A stretch of DNA of 64,000 nucleotides from Pantoea vagans (GTDB lineage: Bacteria; Pseudomonadota; Gammaproteobacteria; Enterobacterales; Enterobacteriaceae): contig NZ_CP038853.1 of the NCBI RefSeq assembly GCF_004792415.1, positions 3,534,001 to 3,598,000 of the forward strand. Reading direction: 5' to 3'. Both the position numbers and the translations under genes were made by a program. The notes under the pieces were generated by a model. The model did not search any database and was not told the DNA's origin. It worked only from the letters and a program-made list of their open reading frames with translations. Positions 11,275 to 19,486 of this stretch are shown piece by piece; within the stretch, counting starts at the first letter, position 1; the number at the start of each line of letters is the position of its first letter.

Positions 11275-14130
11275 ATGGAAAAGACATATAACCCGCAAGA
11301 TATCGAGCAGCCGCTTTACGAGCATTGGGAAAAGCAGGGCTACTTCAAACCGAATGGCGATACCAGCCAGGAAAGCTTTTGCATCATGATCCCGCCGCCG
11401 AACGTCACCGGTAGCTTGCACATGGGTCACGCCTTCCAGCAAACCATCATGGACACCATGATCCGTTACCAGCGCATGCAGGGGAAAAATACCCTGTGGC
11501 AGGCCGGTACTGACCACGCGGGCATCGCCACGCAGATGGTGGTTGAGCGCAAAATTGCGGCTGAAGAGGGCAAGACGCGCCAGGACTATGGCCGCGATGC
11601 GTTCATCGAGAAAATCTGGCAGTGGAAAGCGGAATCCGGCGGCACCATTACCCGCCAGATGCGCCGCCTGGGCAACTCCGTCGACTGGGAGCGCGAACGC
11701 TTCACCATGGACGAGGGTCTTTCCAACGCCGTGAAAGAGGTGTTTGTTCGCCTCTACAAAGAGAACCTGATCTACCGTGGCAAACGCCTGGTGAACTGGG
11801 ATCCTAAGCTGCGCACCGCGATCTCCGATCTGGAAGTGGAAAACCGCGAGAGCAAAGGCTCCATGTGGCATATCCGCTATCCACTGGCTGATGGCGCAAA
11901 AACCGCCGACGGTAAAGATTACCTGGTCGTTGCCACCACCCGTCCGGAAACCCTGCTGGGCGATACCGGCGTGGCCGTTAACCCGGAAGATCCGCGTTAC
12001 AAAGATCTGATCGGCAAATTTGTGATGCTGCCGCTGGTTGGCCGTCTGATCCCTATCGTTGGCGACGAACACGCTGACATGGAAAAAGGCACCGGCTGCG
12101 TCAAGATCACCCCGGCGCATGATTTCAACGACTACGAAGTGGGTCGTCGTCATAAGCTGCCAATGATCAACATCCTGACCTTCGATGGTGATATCCGCGA
12201 CCGCGCTCAGGTATATGACACCAATGGCGAAGCCAGCGATGCCTGTTCCGATGAGATCCCGGCCGCTTTCCAGAACATGGAACGCTTTGCCGCGCGTAAA
12301 GCCATCGTTGCCGCTGTCGATGAGCTGGGCCTGCTTGAAGAGATCAAGCCGCACGATCTGACCGTCCCTTACGGCGATCGTGGTGGCGTGGTGATCGAGC
12401 CGATGCTGACTGACCAGTGGTATGTGCGCACCGCGCCGCTGGCAAAAGTCGCGGTTGAAGCCGTTGAGAATGGCGACATCCAGTTCGTGCCGAAGCAGTA
12501 CGAAAACATGTACTTCTCCTGGATGCGTGATATTCAGGACTGGTGTATTTCCCGTCAGCTCTGGTGGGGTCACCGCATCCCGGCGTGGTATGACAACAAC
12601 GGTAACGTCTACGTTGGCCGTACCGAAGATGAAGTCCGCGCCGAGAACAACCTGGCCGCCGATGTGGCGCTGCGTCAGGATGATGACGTGCTGGATACCT
12701 GGTTCTCGTCCGGTCTGTGGACCTTCTCCACTCTGGGCTGGCCGGAAAACACCGAAGCGCTGCGCACCTTCCATCCGACCAGCGTGCTGGTCAGCGGCTT
12801 CGACATCATCTTCTTCTGGATTGCCCGCATGATCATGCTGACCATGCACTTCATCAAAGATGAAAACGGCAAACCGCAGGTGCCGTTTAAAACCGTCTAC
12901 ATGACCGGTCTGATCCGCGATGAAGAAGGTCAGAAGATGTCGAAATCCAAGGGCAACGTGATTGACCCGCTGGATATGGTCGACGGCATTTCGCTGGAAG
13001 ATCTGCTGGAAAAACGCACCGGCAACATGATGCAGCCGCAGCTGGCGGAGAAGATCCGCAAACGTACCGAGAAGCAATTCCCGGACGGCATCGAGCCATC
13101 AGGCACCGATGCGCTGCGTTTCACCCTGGCGGCGCTGGCCTCAACCGGACGCGACATCAACTGGGACATGAAACGCCTGGAAGGGTATCGCAACTTCTGT
13201 AACAAGCTGTGGAACGCCAGCCGCTTCGTGCTGATGAACACCGAAGACCAGGATTGCGGACAGAACGGCGGCGAGATGACGCTGTCGCTGGCGGATCGCT
13301 GGATCCTGACCGAGTTCAATAACACAGTGAAAGCGTACCGTGAAGCGCTGGATAGCTACCGTTTCGACATCGCGGCTAACCTGCTGTATGACTTCACCTG
13401 GAACCAGTTCTGCGACTGGTATCTGGAGCTGACTAAGCCGGTGATGAACAGCGGCAGTGAAGCTGAACTGCGTGGTACTCGTCATACGCTGGTTCACGTG
13501 CTGGAAGCGCTGCTGCGTCTGGCGCATCCGATCATTCCGTTTATCACTGAAACCATCTGGCAGCGCGTGAAGGGGCTGAAAAATATCAGCGACGACACCA
13601 TTATGCTGCAGCCTTTCCCGCAGTACGATGCGGCGAAAGAAGATGCCGAAGCGAAAGCGGATATCGAATGGATGAAGCAGGCAATCGTCGCGGTGCGTAA
13701 TATCCGTGCCGAGATGAACATCGCGCTGAGCAAGCCGCTGGATGTGCTGCTGCGTGACTGCTCGCCTGCGGCGCTGCGTCGCGTTGAAGCTAACCGCAAC
13801 TTCCTGTCGCGCCTGGCGCGTCTGGAAAGCCTGACCATTCTGCCTGCAGGCGAGAAAGGCCCGGTGTCGGTGACCAAACTGGTTGAAGGCGCAGAGCTGC
13901 TGATCCCGATGGCGGATCTGGTGGATAAAACCGCCGAGCTGGAGCGTCTGGCGAAAGAGCTGGTTAAGCTGGATGTCGAGATCGAGAAGATTGAGACCAA
14001 GCTGGCGAACGAAGGCTTTGTTTCGCGCGCGCCGGAAGCGGTCGTTGCGAAAGAGCGCGAACGTGTGGCAGACCTGCAACAATCCAAAGCAAAACTGATT
14101 GAACAGCAGGCGGTCATTGCGGCGCTCTGA
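11275..14130 (+). CDS. valS: Valyl-tRNA synthetase
   Basis: The 951-residue class I aminoacyl-tRNA synthetase charges tRNA-Val. The HIGH-type motif lies in [15 protein letters not shown] near residue 40, and the KMSKS motif at residues 554-558 ([10 protein letters not shown]). The editing domain lies between them. The C-terminal coiled coil expected of ValRS is visible from about residue 880 (charged, leucine-rich, [15 protein letters not shown]). The length matches E. coli ValS. It is translated right after holC, and a strong intrinsic terminator follows. Confidence 0.98.
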   Translation: MEKTYNPQDIEQPLYEHWEKQGYFKPNGDTSQESFCIMIPPPNVTGSLHMGHAFQQTIMDTMIRYQRMQGKNTLWQAGTDHAGIATQMVVERKIAAEEGKTRQDYGRDAFIEKIWQWKAESGGTITRQMRRLGNSVDWERERFTMDEGLSNAVKEVFVRLYKENLIYRGKRLVNWDPKLRTAISDLEVENRESKGSMWHIRYPLADGAKTADGKDYLVVATTRPETLLGDTGVAVNPEDPRYKDLIGKFVMLPLVGRLIPIVGDEHADMEKGTGCVKITPAHDFNDYEVGRRHKLPMINILTFDGDIRDRAQVYDTNGEASDACSDEIPAAFQNMERFAARKAIVAAVDELGLLEEIKPHDLTVPYGDRGGVVIEPMLTDQWYVRTAPLAKVAVEAVENGDIQFVPKQYENMYFSWMRDIQDWCISRQLWWGHRIPAWYDNNGNVYVGRTEDEVRAENNLAADVALRQDDDVLDTWFSSGLWTFSTLGWPENTEALRTFHPTSVLVSGFDIIFFWIARMIMLTMHFIKDENGKPQVPFKTVYMTGLIRDEEGQKMSKSKGNVIDPLDMVDGISLEDLLEKRTGNMMQPQLAEKIRKRTEKQFPDGIEPSGTDALRFTLAALASTGRDINWDMKRLEGYRNFCNKLWNASRFVLMNTEDQDCGQNGGEMTLSLADRWILTEFNNTVKAYREALDSYRFDIAANLLYDFTWNQFCDWYLELTKPVMNSGSEAELRGTRHTLVHVLEALLRLAHPIIPFITETIWQRVKGLKNISDDTIMLQPFPQYDAAKEDAEAKADIEWMKQAIVAVRNIRAEMNIALSKPLDVLLRDCSPAALRRVEANRNFLSRLARLESLTILPAGEKGPVSVTKLVEGAELLIPMADLVDKTAELERLAKELVKLDVEIEKIETKLANEGFVSRAPEAVVAKERERVADLQQSKAKLIEQQAVIAAL

Positions 14131-14146
14131 TTGATTCCTCGCTCTG

Positions 14147-14178
14147 AAAAAACCCTGCGCTCTGGCGCGGGGTTTTTT
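14147..14178. terminator. Intrinsic terminator after valS
   Basis: A CCCTGCGC/GCGCGGGG-type stem has A6 on the left and T6 on the right. It ends valS and may also stop minus-strand transcription from the convergent toxin/immunity unit, whose last stop codon lies 4 bases away. Confidence 0.85.
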
Positions 14179-14181
14179 ATA

Positions 14182-14703
14182 TCATTTTTGCGCTGACATC
14201 CTTCCCGCCCTTGTTTCAGCAGCAAGATAATCATGACTCTTTTCTAATACAGACAGGCAATTTTTTTTACGGTCACTTTGTGACGTTAACTTAATAAGCG
14301 CCGCGCGGGCTCTTAAAAAGTACGCTTCTGTTTCATCAGGAGTGGGCTCAATAAATGGCATGCCGCATAGCTTATTAACATTTCTTTGATTAACATATTT
14401 CAATACCGATTCAGGATTTTCAGGTAAGGCAGACGCCATAGCAATGTCTAAACCTTCCTGAAAAGAGGTTGCACCTAAGAATGGCGCTTGATTAAGTATG
14501 GGATAAAGTTTAATCCAGCGTGCCCGACCCTGAGAGAGATATTCAGTTATCCTGTCAAAATCAGCTTCTGAGAGTGAACTGCTGTCGTTATTGCGGGATG
14601 CCGCAATCACTTTATCTGATAAACGTTGTTCTGCAGATTTAAAGCTCTCTGACGAGCAGGATACGGAAAATAACGTTAATATCACGATAATGAGCCATTT
14701 CAT
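14182..14703 (-). CDS. Putative lipoprotein immunity protein for the Tlde1-like toxin
   Basis: The 173-residue protein starts with a short hydrophobic signal ending at a lipobox-like cysteine (residue 16, S-V-S-C), so it is probably a periplasmic lipoprotein. The mature part is helical, with conserved-looking LCGMPFIEPTPDETEAYFL. Its ATG overlaps the stop codon of the upstream Tlde1-like gene by four bases, the usual layout for an immunity gene. A periplasmic location fits protection against a toxin that acts on peptidoglycan. It is more AT-rich than valS. Immunity function is inferred from position and localisation only. Confidence 0.7.
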   Translation of the reverse strand: MKWLIIVILTLFSVSCSSESFKSAEQRLSDKVIAASRNNDSSSLSEADFDRITEYLSQGRARWIKLYPILNQAPFLGATSFQEGLDIAMASALPENPESVLKYVNQRNVNKLCGMPFIEPTPDETEAYFLRARAALIKLTSQSDRKKNCLSVLEKSHDYLAAETRAGRMSAQK

Positions 14704-15062
14704 TTCACAATTAACTCCCGGTCGCCGCTGTCTGCGATACTCTTTCTGACATTAAAAGAAGCGACAATACAACCATTCGATGCAGTACCAAAGCCGTTAT
14801 CTCCATGTATAAGAAATCCGGAACGGCCACACATATCGTTGCCCGCATACGGTGTCAGCCGCAGAACAAATCGGCCGGCGGTAGGATGCTTTGCCATAGG
14901 GCTGCCAATCTTATACTTACCTGCTGGTAAAGGCCCCTTGTTCACCTCACATGCTAATGCAGGATCGTCTTTGTATCCTTCAGCACCGGCATATAACGCA
15001 TCAAATTTATAGACACCATTTCGTGTAAAAGATCGCTTTCTCACGTCATAAACCCATGTCAT
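14700..15062 (-). CDS. Tlde1-like (DUF2778) L,D-transpeptidase-fold T6SS effector
   Basis: The 120-residue protein has no signal peptide. It carries an L,D-transpeptidase-type catalytic pair: His86 in LIHGDNGFGTASNGC and Cys98 in that same segment. PLPAGKYKIGSP, before it, is also typical of the family. Salmonella Tlde1 toxins of this type are delivered by T6SS to the periplasm, where they cut or exchange amino acids in peptidoglycan stems. AAGGAGC precedes the ATG. The gene lies between an orphan hcp and a lipoprotein gene. The target is inferred from the family. Confidence 0.8.
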   Translation of the reverse strand: MTWVYDVRKRSFTRNGVYKFDALYAGAEGYKDDPALACEVNKGPLPAGKYKIGSPMAKHPTAGRFVLRLTPYAGNDMCGRSGFLIHGDNGFGTASNGCIVASFNVRKSIADSGDRELIVK

Positions 15063-15112
15063 ACCTGCTCCTTAAAATGACGCACAGAAATGCTGCGCCA
15101 TTGATAGTTCAA

Positions 15113-15592
15113 CTAAGTGCGTTCCTTCCATGAATCTGAATGTTGAATATTGCCATCGCAGTACTTCCAGGTGATTTTGTCGTAGCGCAATGTCACTGAC
15201 TCGAGATGGTTCATGTTTTCAATCGTTTTAATGTTATGCATAAGAGGATTAACCGAAACGACTTTCACTCCTTCTATGAACATATTGAAGTACTCTTCTT
15301 CCTGACCAGCATGGTTAATGCGATACCATTTTATTTCCGCTGATTTGAGTGTTTGCCCGGAAGAGACTGCCTTGTAGAGATAAGGGCTGGATGAGTCAAA
15401 TTCTTTTTCAAACTCTAATGCACTGTGAACACGCGTTCCTGTAATTTTACCTGTGTGGGCATCAACCGGTATGCTCAAACCATGCATGAAACTTAGTATT
15501 TCGATACTTCCTTCCCTATACTGAACATCAACTGACCCTTTAATATCTGCGCCGCCATCATCTTTCAGCCAGAGATACGCTGGAATTGCCAT
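15113..15592 (-). CDS. hcp: Hcp-family type VI secretion tube protein
   Basis: The 159-residue protein matches the Hcp (T6SS_HCP) family: MAIPAYLWLKDDGGADIKGS at the start, then SFMHGLSIPVDAHTGKITGT and a C-terminal strand VTLRYDKITWKY. Hcp hexamers stack into the T6SS inner tube and carry small effectors in their lumen. No other T6SS structural gene is in the window, so this is an orphan hcp. It heads a three-gene unit with the Tlde1-like toxin and its likely immunity protein, which suggests that this Hcp carries the toxin. AAGGAT lies before the ATG. Confidence 0.9.
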   Translation of the reverse strand: MAIPAYLWLKDDGGADIKGSVDVQYREGSIEILSFMHGLSIPVDAHTGKITGTRVHSALEFEKEFDSSSPYLYKAVSSGQTLKSAEIKWYRINHAGQEEEYFNMFIEGVKVVSVNPLMHNIKTIENMNHLESVTLRYDKITWKYCDGNIQHSDSWKERT

Positions 15593-15900
15593 GAAGTTAA
15601 TCCTTTAATTAGCGTTAAAGACCTTAACTTACAGCAGTAATACTCGGGGCTTTTGATTCATATCAAATAAGGCAAACAGAATTAATTGAAAAGGAAACCG
15701 CCTTTATTAAGGCCAACCAGGGAAATACTTTTATTATTACTGAACAGCGCAATAGTAAAAGGTAAAATATACTTGCAAGTCACTGTAATAAAAAACCAAT
15801 GCGTTTCAGGCCGCCCTGCATTATCAGCAATATTGCTTTTACATGACGATAATGTTACTTCTGGTAAATGTCTAACCGATTCGCATAACCCAATCCCAAC
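15593..15900. other. AT-rich spacer between orphan hcp and the GNAT gene
   Basis: This 308-base stretch should hold the promoters of the hcp unit (minus) and of the acetyltransferase gene (plus). A 72-codon plus-strand frame at 15686-15904 has no recognisable domain and runs into the next gene in another frame, so I do not call it. It is much more AT-rich than the flanking core genes. Confidence 0.5.
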
Positions 15901-16401
15901 ATGATTTCTGACTCTCAGCACCTCCAGGTGCGGCCAATAACGGCCGCCGATAATCCGCATATTGCCCAGGTGATCCGTGATGTTTCTGCGGAGTTCGGCC
16001 TGACGGCTGACAAGGGCTACACCGTCTCCGATCCGCAGCTCGACCAGCTGTTTGAGCTCTACAGTGCCGAACAGAGCGCCTACTGGATTGTGGAGTATCA
16101 GGGCAAAGTGGTCGGCGGCGGCGGGGTTGCACCTCTCGCCTGCAGCGCGCCCGATATCTGCGAACTGCAAAAGATGTACTTCCTGCCAGAGGTGCGCGGT
16201 CAGGGCCTGGCGCGCGAACTGGCGCTGAGGGCGATAGAATATGCACGCAGCCACGGCTTCCGTCGCTGCTATCTGGAAACTACCGCCAGCCTGACGCGGG
16301 CGATTAAACTCTATGAGTCGCTGGGCTTTGAGCATATCGACAGCGCGATGGGCTGCACCGGCCATGTCGACTGCGAAGTGCGGATGTTGAAACTGCTGTG
16401 A
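15901..16401 (+). CDS. yjgM: GNAT-family N-acetyltransferase (YjgM-like)
   Basis: The 166-residue protein has the GNAT acetyl-CoA-binding motif A in [20 protein letters not shown] and the motif B-like [10 protein letters not shown]. It is full-length. It lies between valS and miaE/rraB, as yjgM does in enterobacteria, which supports the symbol. The acceptor substrate is unknown. The translation start follows an AT-rich non-coding stretch without a strong ribosome site. Confidence 0.85.
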   Translation: MISDSQHLQVRPITAADNPHIAQVIRDVSAEFGLTADKGYTVSDPQLDQLFELYSAEQSAYWIVEYQGKVVGGGGVAPLACSAPDICELQKMYFLPEVRGQGLARELALRAIEYARSHGFRRCYLETTASLTRAIKLYESLGFEHIDSAMGCTGHVDCEVRMLKLL

Positions 16402-16435
16402 TACAGGGGCAATCAGCCCCGCTGACGTGGCCGGT

Positions 16436-17197
16436 TCAGAACGCCGGAACGCCGCTATGAAAGCGTAATTCGTTGTCCGGTTGGCTGATCAAACGCCCTT
16501 CTGTCATGCCAATCGCCTGAACCCGCGGCGCGATATCTTTACCGGCGATTTGCGCCGCCAGCGTTAAATAGTCCTGATAATGCCGCGCCTCGGAGCGCAG
16601 CAGCGAAATATAGAATTTCGCCAGTTCATCATCAAGATACGGTGCCAGACTGGCGAAACGCTCGCAGGATCGCGCCTCAATGTAAGCGCCACAAATCAGC
16701 TTATCCACCAGCGTTTCCGGCTCATGGGTGGTCACTTCGCGCAGCAGCGATTTGGCATAGCGGCTGGAGGTAATCTTCTGATAGACCAGCCCGCGCGACT
16801 GCATAATTTCCCACACCTGATAGAAGTGATGCAGCTCCTCTTTAATCAGCAGCACCATCTTCTCCACCAGCTCATCCGCCCACGGCAGCGCATTGCGCAC
16901 AATAACGCTTTTCGTCAGGTTCTTATGGGCGTTGATAAAGTCGCTGTCGCCATCTTCGCGGAAGATAAAATCTTCATAGGGCTTCAGCCACGCCAGAATG
17001 GCGTCGCCGCTGGGTTTGTCGGCGACATATTTGCGGATCAGCCATACCGCGGTCTGGGCGGCTTTCAGCTCGCAAACCAGATGGTCGGTTAACAGCAGAG
17101 TCAGGTTTTCCGGCTTGCGCGCCTCATCAATCCAGGCCTGTGGCGTGCGGCAGTGCAGAAACTGATAGATCGGTTCAAGTAAGGGTGCGTAATTCAT
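16436..17197 (-). CDS. miaE: tRNA-(ms2io6A)-hydroxylase MiaE
   Basis: The 253-residue protein is a ferritin-like di-iron monooxygenase that hydroxylates 2-methylthio-isopentenyl-adenosine at position 37 of tRNAs. Metal-ligand motifs are visible: ELKAAQTA near residue 43, KEELHHFYQVWE near residue 115, and the second pair EARSCERF and SEARHYQDYL. E. coli K-12 lacks the gene; Salmonella and many other enterobacteria have it next to rraB, as here. It is on the same strand as rraB and begins 54 bases after the rraB stop codon. Confidence 0.94.
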   Translation of the reverse strand: MNYAPLLEPIYQFLHCRTPQAWIDEARKPENLTLLLTDHLVCELKAAQTAVWLIRKYVADKPSGDAILAWLKPYEDFIFREDGDSDFINAHKNLTKSVIVRNALPWADELVEKMVLLIKEELHHFYQVWEIMQSRGLVYQKITSSRYAKSLLREVTTHEPETLVDKLICGAYIEARSCERFASLAPYLDDELAKFYISLLRSEARHYQDYLTLAAQIAGKDIAPRVQAIGMTEGRLISQPDNELRFHSGVPAF

Positions 17198-17251
17198 GAT
17201 GTCAAAAGGGGTGGCAGAAGTGACAGGCGGAGAACTCTCCGCCCCGGCTAC

Positions 17252-17674
17252 TTAGTGGCGAATACCATCATCATCTTCATCTTCGATGGCGTCGTCATCT
17301 TCGTCTTCATCTTCGGCATCAGGGTCTTCGAAATAGGTGCCCCAGCCGTCGTAGTCGACGTTGTACTTACCAATCAGGTTCACCAGCTGCTCAACCTGCA
17401 CATCAATCAGTTCAGGCTTCAGCGCAGATTCGCTGATGATGTCGACGCACATCACGGTGGTGCCATCTTCCAGCTCCAGCTCTTCCGGCTCGGTCACTTC
17501 ATAACCCAGCTTGAATGCATCAACCGCGGCTTTTTCCAGTGAATCAAAATTATTGCATGAGAGATGATGCTCGATGGTATAGAGCGCATCAGGATCGCTG
17601 CCATCCTCCAGCAGCTCTTCGATAATCTGCCGTGTCTCTTCCTGCTGCTCTTCCAGTAATGCTTCATATGCCAT
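17252..17674 (-). CDS. rraB: Ribonuclease E inhibitor RraB
   Basis: The protein (140 residues from the ATG at 17674) matches RraB, which binds the C-terminal scaffold of RNase E and modulates mRNA decay. It is highly acidic, with a C-terminal Asp/Glu run and the family pattern around [19 protein letters not shown] use 17674 because AGAGGAC precedes it and [10 protein letters not shown] is the usual family start; an in-frame start 11 codons upstream is less likely. It is divergent from argF/I. Confidence 0.94.
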   Translation of the reverse strand: MAYEALLEEQQEETRQIIEELLEDGSDPDALYTIEHHLSCNNFDSLEKAAVDAFKLGYEVTEPEELELEDGTTVMCVDIISESALKPELIDVQVEQLVNLIGKYNVDYDGWGTYFEDPDAEDEDEDDDAIEDEDDDGIRH

Positions 17675-17773
17675 GACAATGTCCTCTCTGAGTTCGGCAA
17701 TAATCAATTATTTTCCCACACTGCCTGTCGCGCCACTACACAAAACGAAAAGTTTATTATCTCCAGACTTGAA

Positions 17774-17812
17774 AATGAATATTCATACGGTTAAATTGAA
17801 TTTTAATTCATT
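17774..17812. promoter_or_regulatory. Tandem ARG boxes (ArgR operator) of the ornithine carbamoyltransferase gene
   Basis: The box at 17795-17812 fits the 18-base consensus WNTGAATWWWWATTCANW exactly. A weaker box at 17774-17791 keeps its left half (AATGAAT). The 3-base gap between them is the standard spacing for an ArgR hexamer. The pair sits just before argF/I and predicts repression by arginine-bound ArgR. Confidence 0.92.
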
Positions 17813-17834
17813 TTAATGATTACCGGAGTGTTGT

Positions 17835-18842
17835 ATGAGTCAACTGTATCAGCGCCATTTCCTCAGGCTTCTGGATTTTACCCCCGCCGAAATTGATCAC
17901 CTGCTTTCCCTGTCCGCTGAGTTGAAACAGGCGAAAAAAAGCGCCAGCGAAGTGCAGTATCTGAAAGGCAAAAACATCGCGCTCATCTTCGAAAAAGACT
18001 CGACCCGTACCCGATGCTCTTTCGAAGTTGCCGCTTACGATCAGGGTGCAAACGTCACTTATCTCGGCCCGAGTGGCAGTCAGATTGGCCATAAAGAGTC
18101 AATGCGCGACACCGCGCGGGTGCTGGGCCGCATGTACGATGGCATTCAGTATCGCGGTTACGGTCAGGAGCTGGTGGAGACGCTGGCAGAACACGCCGGT
18201 GTGCCGGTGTGGAACGGTCTGACCACCGAGTTTCACCCAACCCAGCTGCTGGCTGACCTGGTGACCATGCAGGAGCATCTGCCGGGCAAAAAACTCAGCG
18301 AGATGACGCTGGTCTATGTGGGTGATGCACGCAACAACATGGGTAACACCATGCTGGAAGCCGCCGCTCAGGTCGGTCTTGATCTGCGTCTGGTAGCACC
18401 GAAGAGCTGCTGGCCAGAGGACGAACTGGTGGCACAGTGCCGCGACGCTGCGCAGCAGACCGGTGGCAAAATTACCCTCACCGAAGATATTGCTGATGGC
18501 GTAAAAGGCGCTGACTTTATCTACACCGACGTCTGGGTGTCGATGGGCGAAGCCAAAGAAGTCTGGGCCGAGCGTATTGCCCTGCTGCGTGACTATCAGG
18601 TTAACCGCGCGATGCTCGATCTGACCGGCAACCCGCAGGTGAAATTCCTGCACTGCCTGCCGGCCTTTCACGACGACCAGACCACACTGGGCCAGCAGAT
18701 GGCAGCACAGTACGATCTGCCCAACGGCATGGAAGTGAGCAACGAGGTATTTGAGTCGCCGCACAGCATTGTGTTTGACCAGGCCGAGAACCGGATGCAC
18801 ACCATTAAAGCGGTGATGGTTGCCACGCTGGGCCAGCGCTGA
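17835..18842 (+). CDS. argI: Ornithine carbamoyltransferase, catalytic chain
   Basis: The 335-residue enzyme joins carbamoyl phosphate and ornithine to make citrulline in arginine synthesis. Carbamoyl-phosphate loop: [15 protein letters not shown] near residues 53-67. Ornithine-binding motif: [10 protein letters not shown] near residue 272. The length and the gene neighbourhood (rraB, miaE, yjgM, valS) match E. coli argI, so I use that symbol; E. coli also has argF, and organisms with a single copy vary in naming. ARG boxes lie upstream and a terminator downstream. Confidence 0.96.
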   Translation: MSQLYQRHFLRLLDFTPAEIDHLLSLSAELKQAKKSASEVQYLKGKNIALIFEKDSTRTRCSFEVAAYDQGANVTYLGPSGSQIGHKESMRDTARVLGRMYDGIQYRGYGQELVETLAEHAGVPVWNGLTTEFHPTQLLADLVTMQEHLPGKKLSEMTLVYVGDARNNMGNTMLEAAAQVGLDLRLVAPKSCWPEDELVAQCRDAAQQTGGKITLTEDIADGVKGADFIYTDVWVSMGEAKEVWAERIALLRDYQVNRAMLDLTGNPQVKFLHCLPAFHDDQTTLGQQMAAQYDLPNGMEVSNEVFESPHSIVFDQAENRMHTIKAVMVATLGQR

Positions 18843-18915
18843 TGTGTCAGAGTCCTGACAGGAGATAAAATTGTTGCTGTTTAAGAAAGCTTTTTCCCAT
18901 CAATCTTAACTTTCT

Positions 18916-18943
18916 AAAAAACCATCTCTAGAGGTGGTTTTTT
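18916..18943 (+). terminator. Intrinsic terminator after argI
   Basis: The stem ACCATCTC-T-AGAGGTGGT is flanked by A and T runs (AAAAAACC...GGTTTTTT), so it can act on both strands. Confidence 0.85.
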
Positions 18944-19135
18944 CATTTACACGACAAAAGATTACGCTCAGTTATCAAGGAGTTTAAAAAGATCCTCAAT
19001 AACTAAGTCATGATTGATTATTGAGATGCACGCAGTATCTTATTTTATTTTTACATACGCTATCACAGTAATGTTGTTTCATGAATTCGCAATGATATCT
19101 TATGTAGTTTTTGCGTATCGCTGGCTGAATACATG

Positions 19136-19486
19136 TCAGGGACGATGAAGGTTCGAATCATTTTGGCAACGATTAAGAGGTAATATGCTCTCACTATAAA
19201 CCTTTGTTATTCTTTTTTTAACATGGTCTACATCAACCTTAACACAAGCACACCCATAACCATAACCTCCATTCGTTTTAACATATTCTTTATCGGTAAA
19301 ATCTTTTAGCTTATCAATTCCATCAGCAATAAACCCTCCCTGAGAAGATATATCCCACAATCCATCTTTATCAATAATCCAGTGATTTCCTGGGCTGGGA
19401 TTTTGTAACCAGCCACATCTTAGCTCACTACCAATTGAGCTAAAACTATTTAATAATATCATCAGAAGAAATAATTTACTTTTCAC
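19136..19486 (-). CDS. DUF4087-like secreted protein, candidate immunity protein
   Basis: The 116-residue protein has a signal peptide (about residues 1-20, MKSKLFLLMILLNSFSSIGS) and then motifs typical of DUF4087: CGWLQNPSPGNHW, a DGLWDISSQGG segment, and NGGYGYGCACVKV. It should be periplasmic. Its start codon overlaps the stop codon of the large hydrolase gene by four bases. Small periplasmic proteins in this position usually neutralise the neighbouring peptidoglycan-degrading effector. The gene is strikingly AT-rich, like the 3' third of its partner. The immunity role is inferred. Confidence 0.72.
   Translation of the reverse strand: MKSKLFLLMILLNSFSSIGSELRCGWLQNPSPGNHWIIDKDGLWDISSQGGFIADGIDKLKDFTDKEYVKTNGGYGYGCACVKVDVDHVKKRITKVYSESILPLNRCQNDSNLHRP

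Noticed and set aside
18970..19004. Imperfect hairpin (AGTTAT...ATAACT) after the argI terminator
   Set aside because: Mismatched stem without a T-run; no gene requires it, so it is probably incidental.
19149..19160. GGTTCGAATC, resembling a tRNA T-loop
   Set aside because: No acceptor stem, anticodon arm or CCA context can be built around it, and it lies in the 3' end of the DUF4087-like gene.
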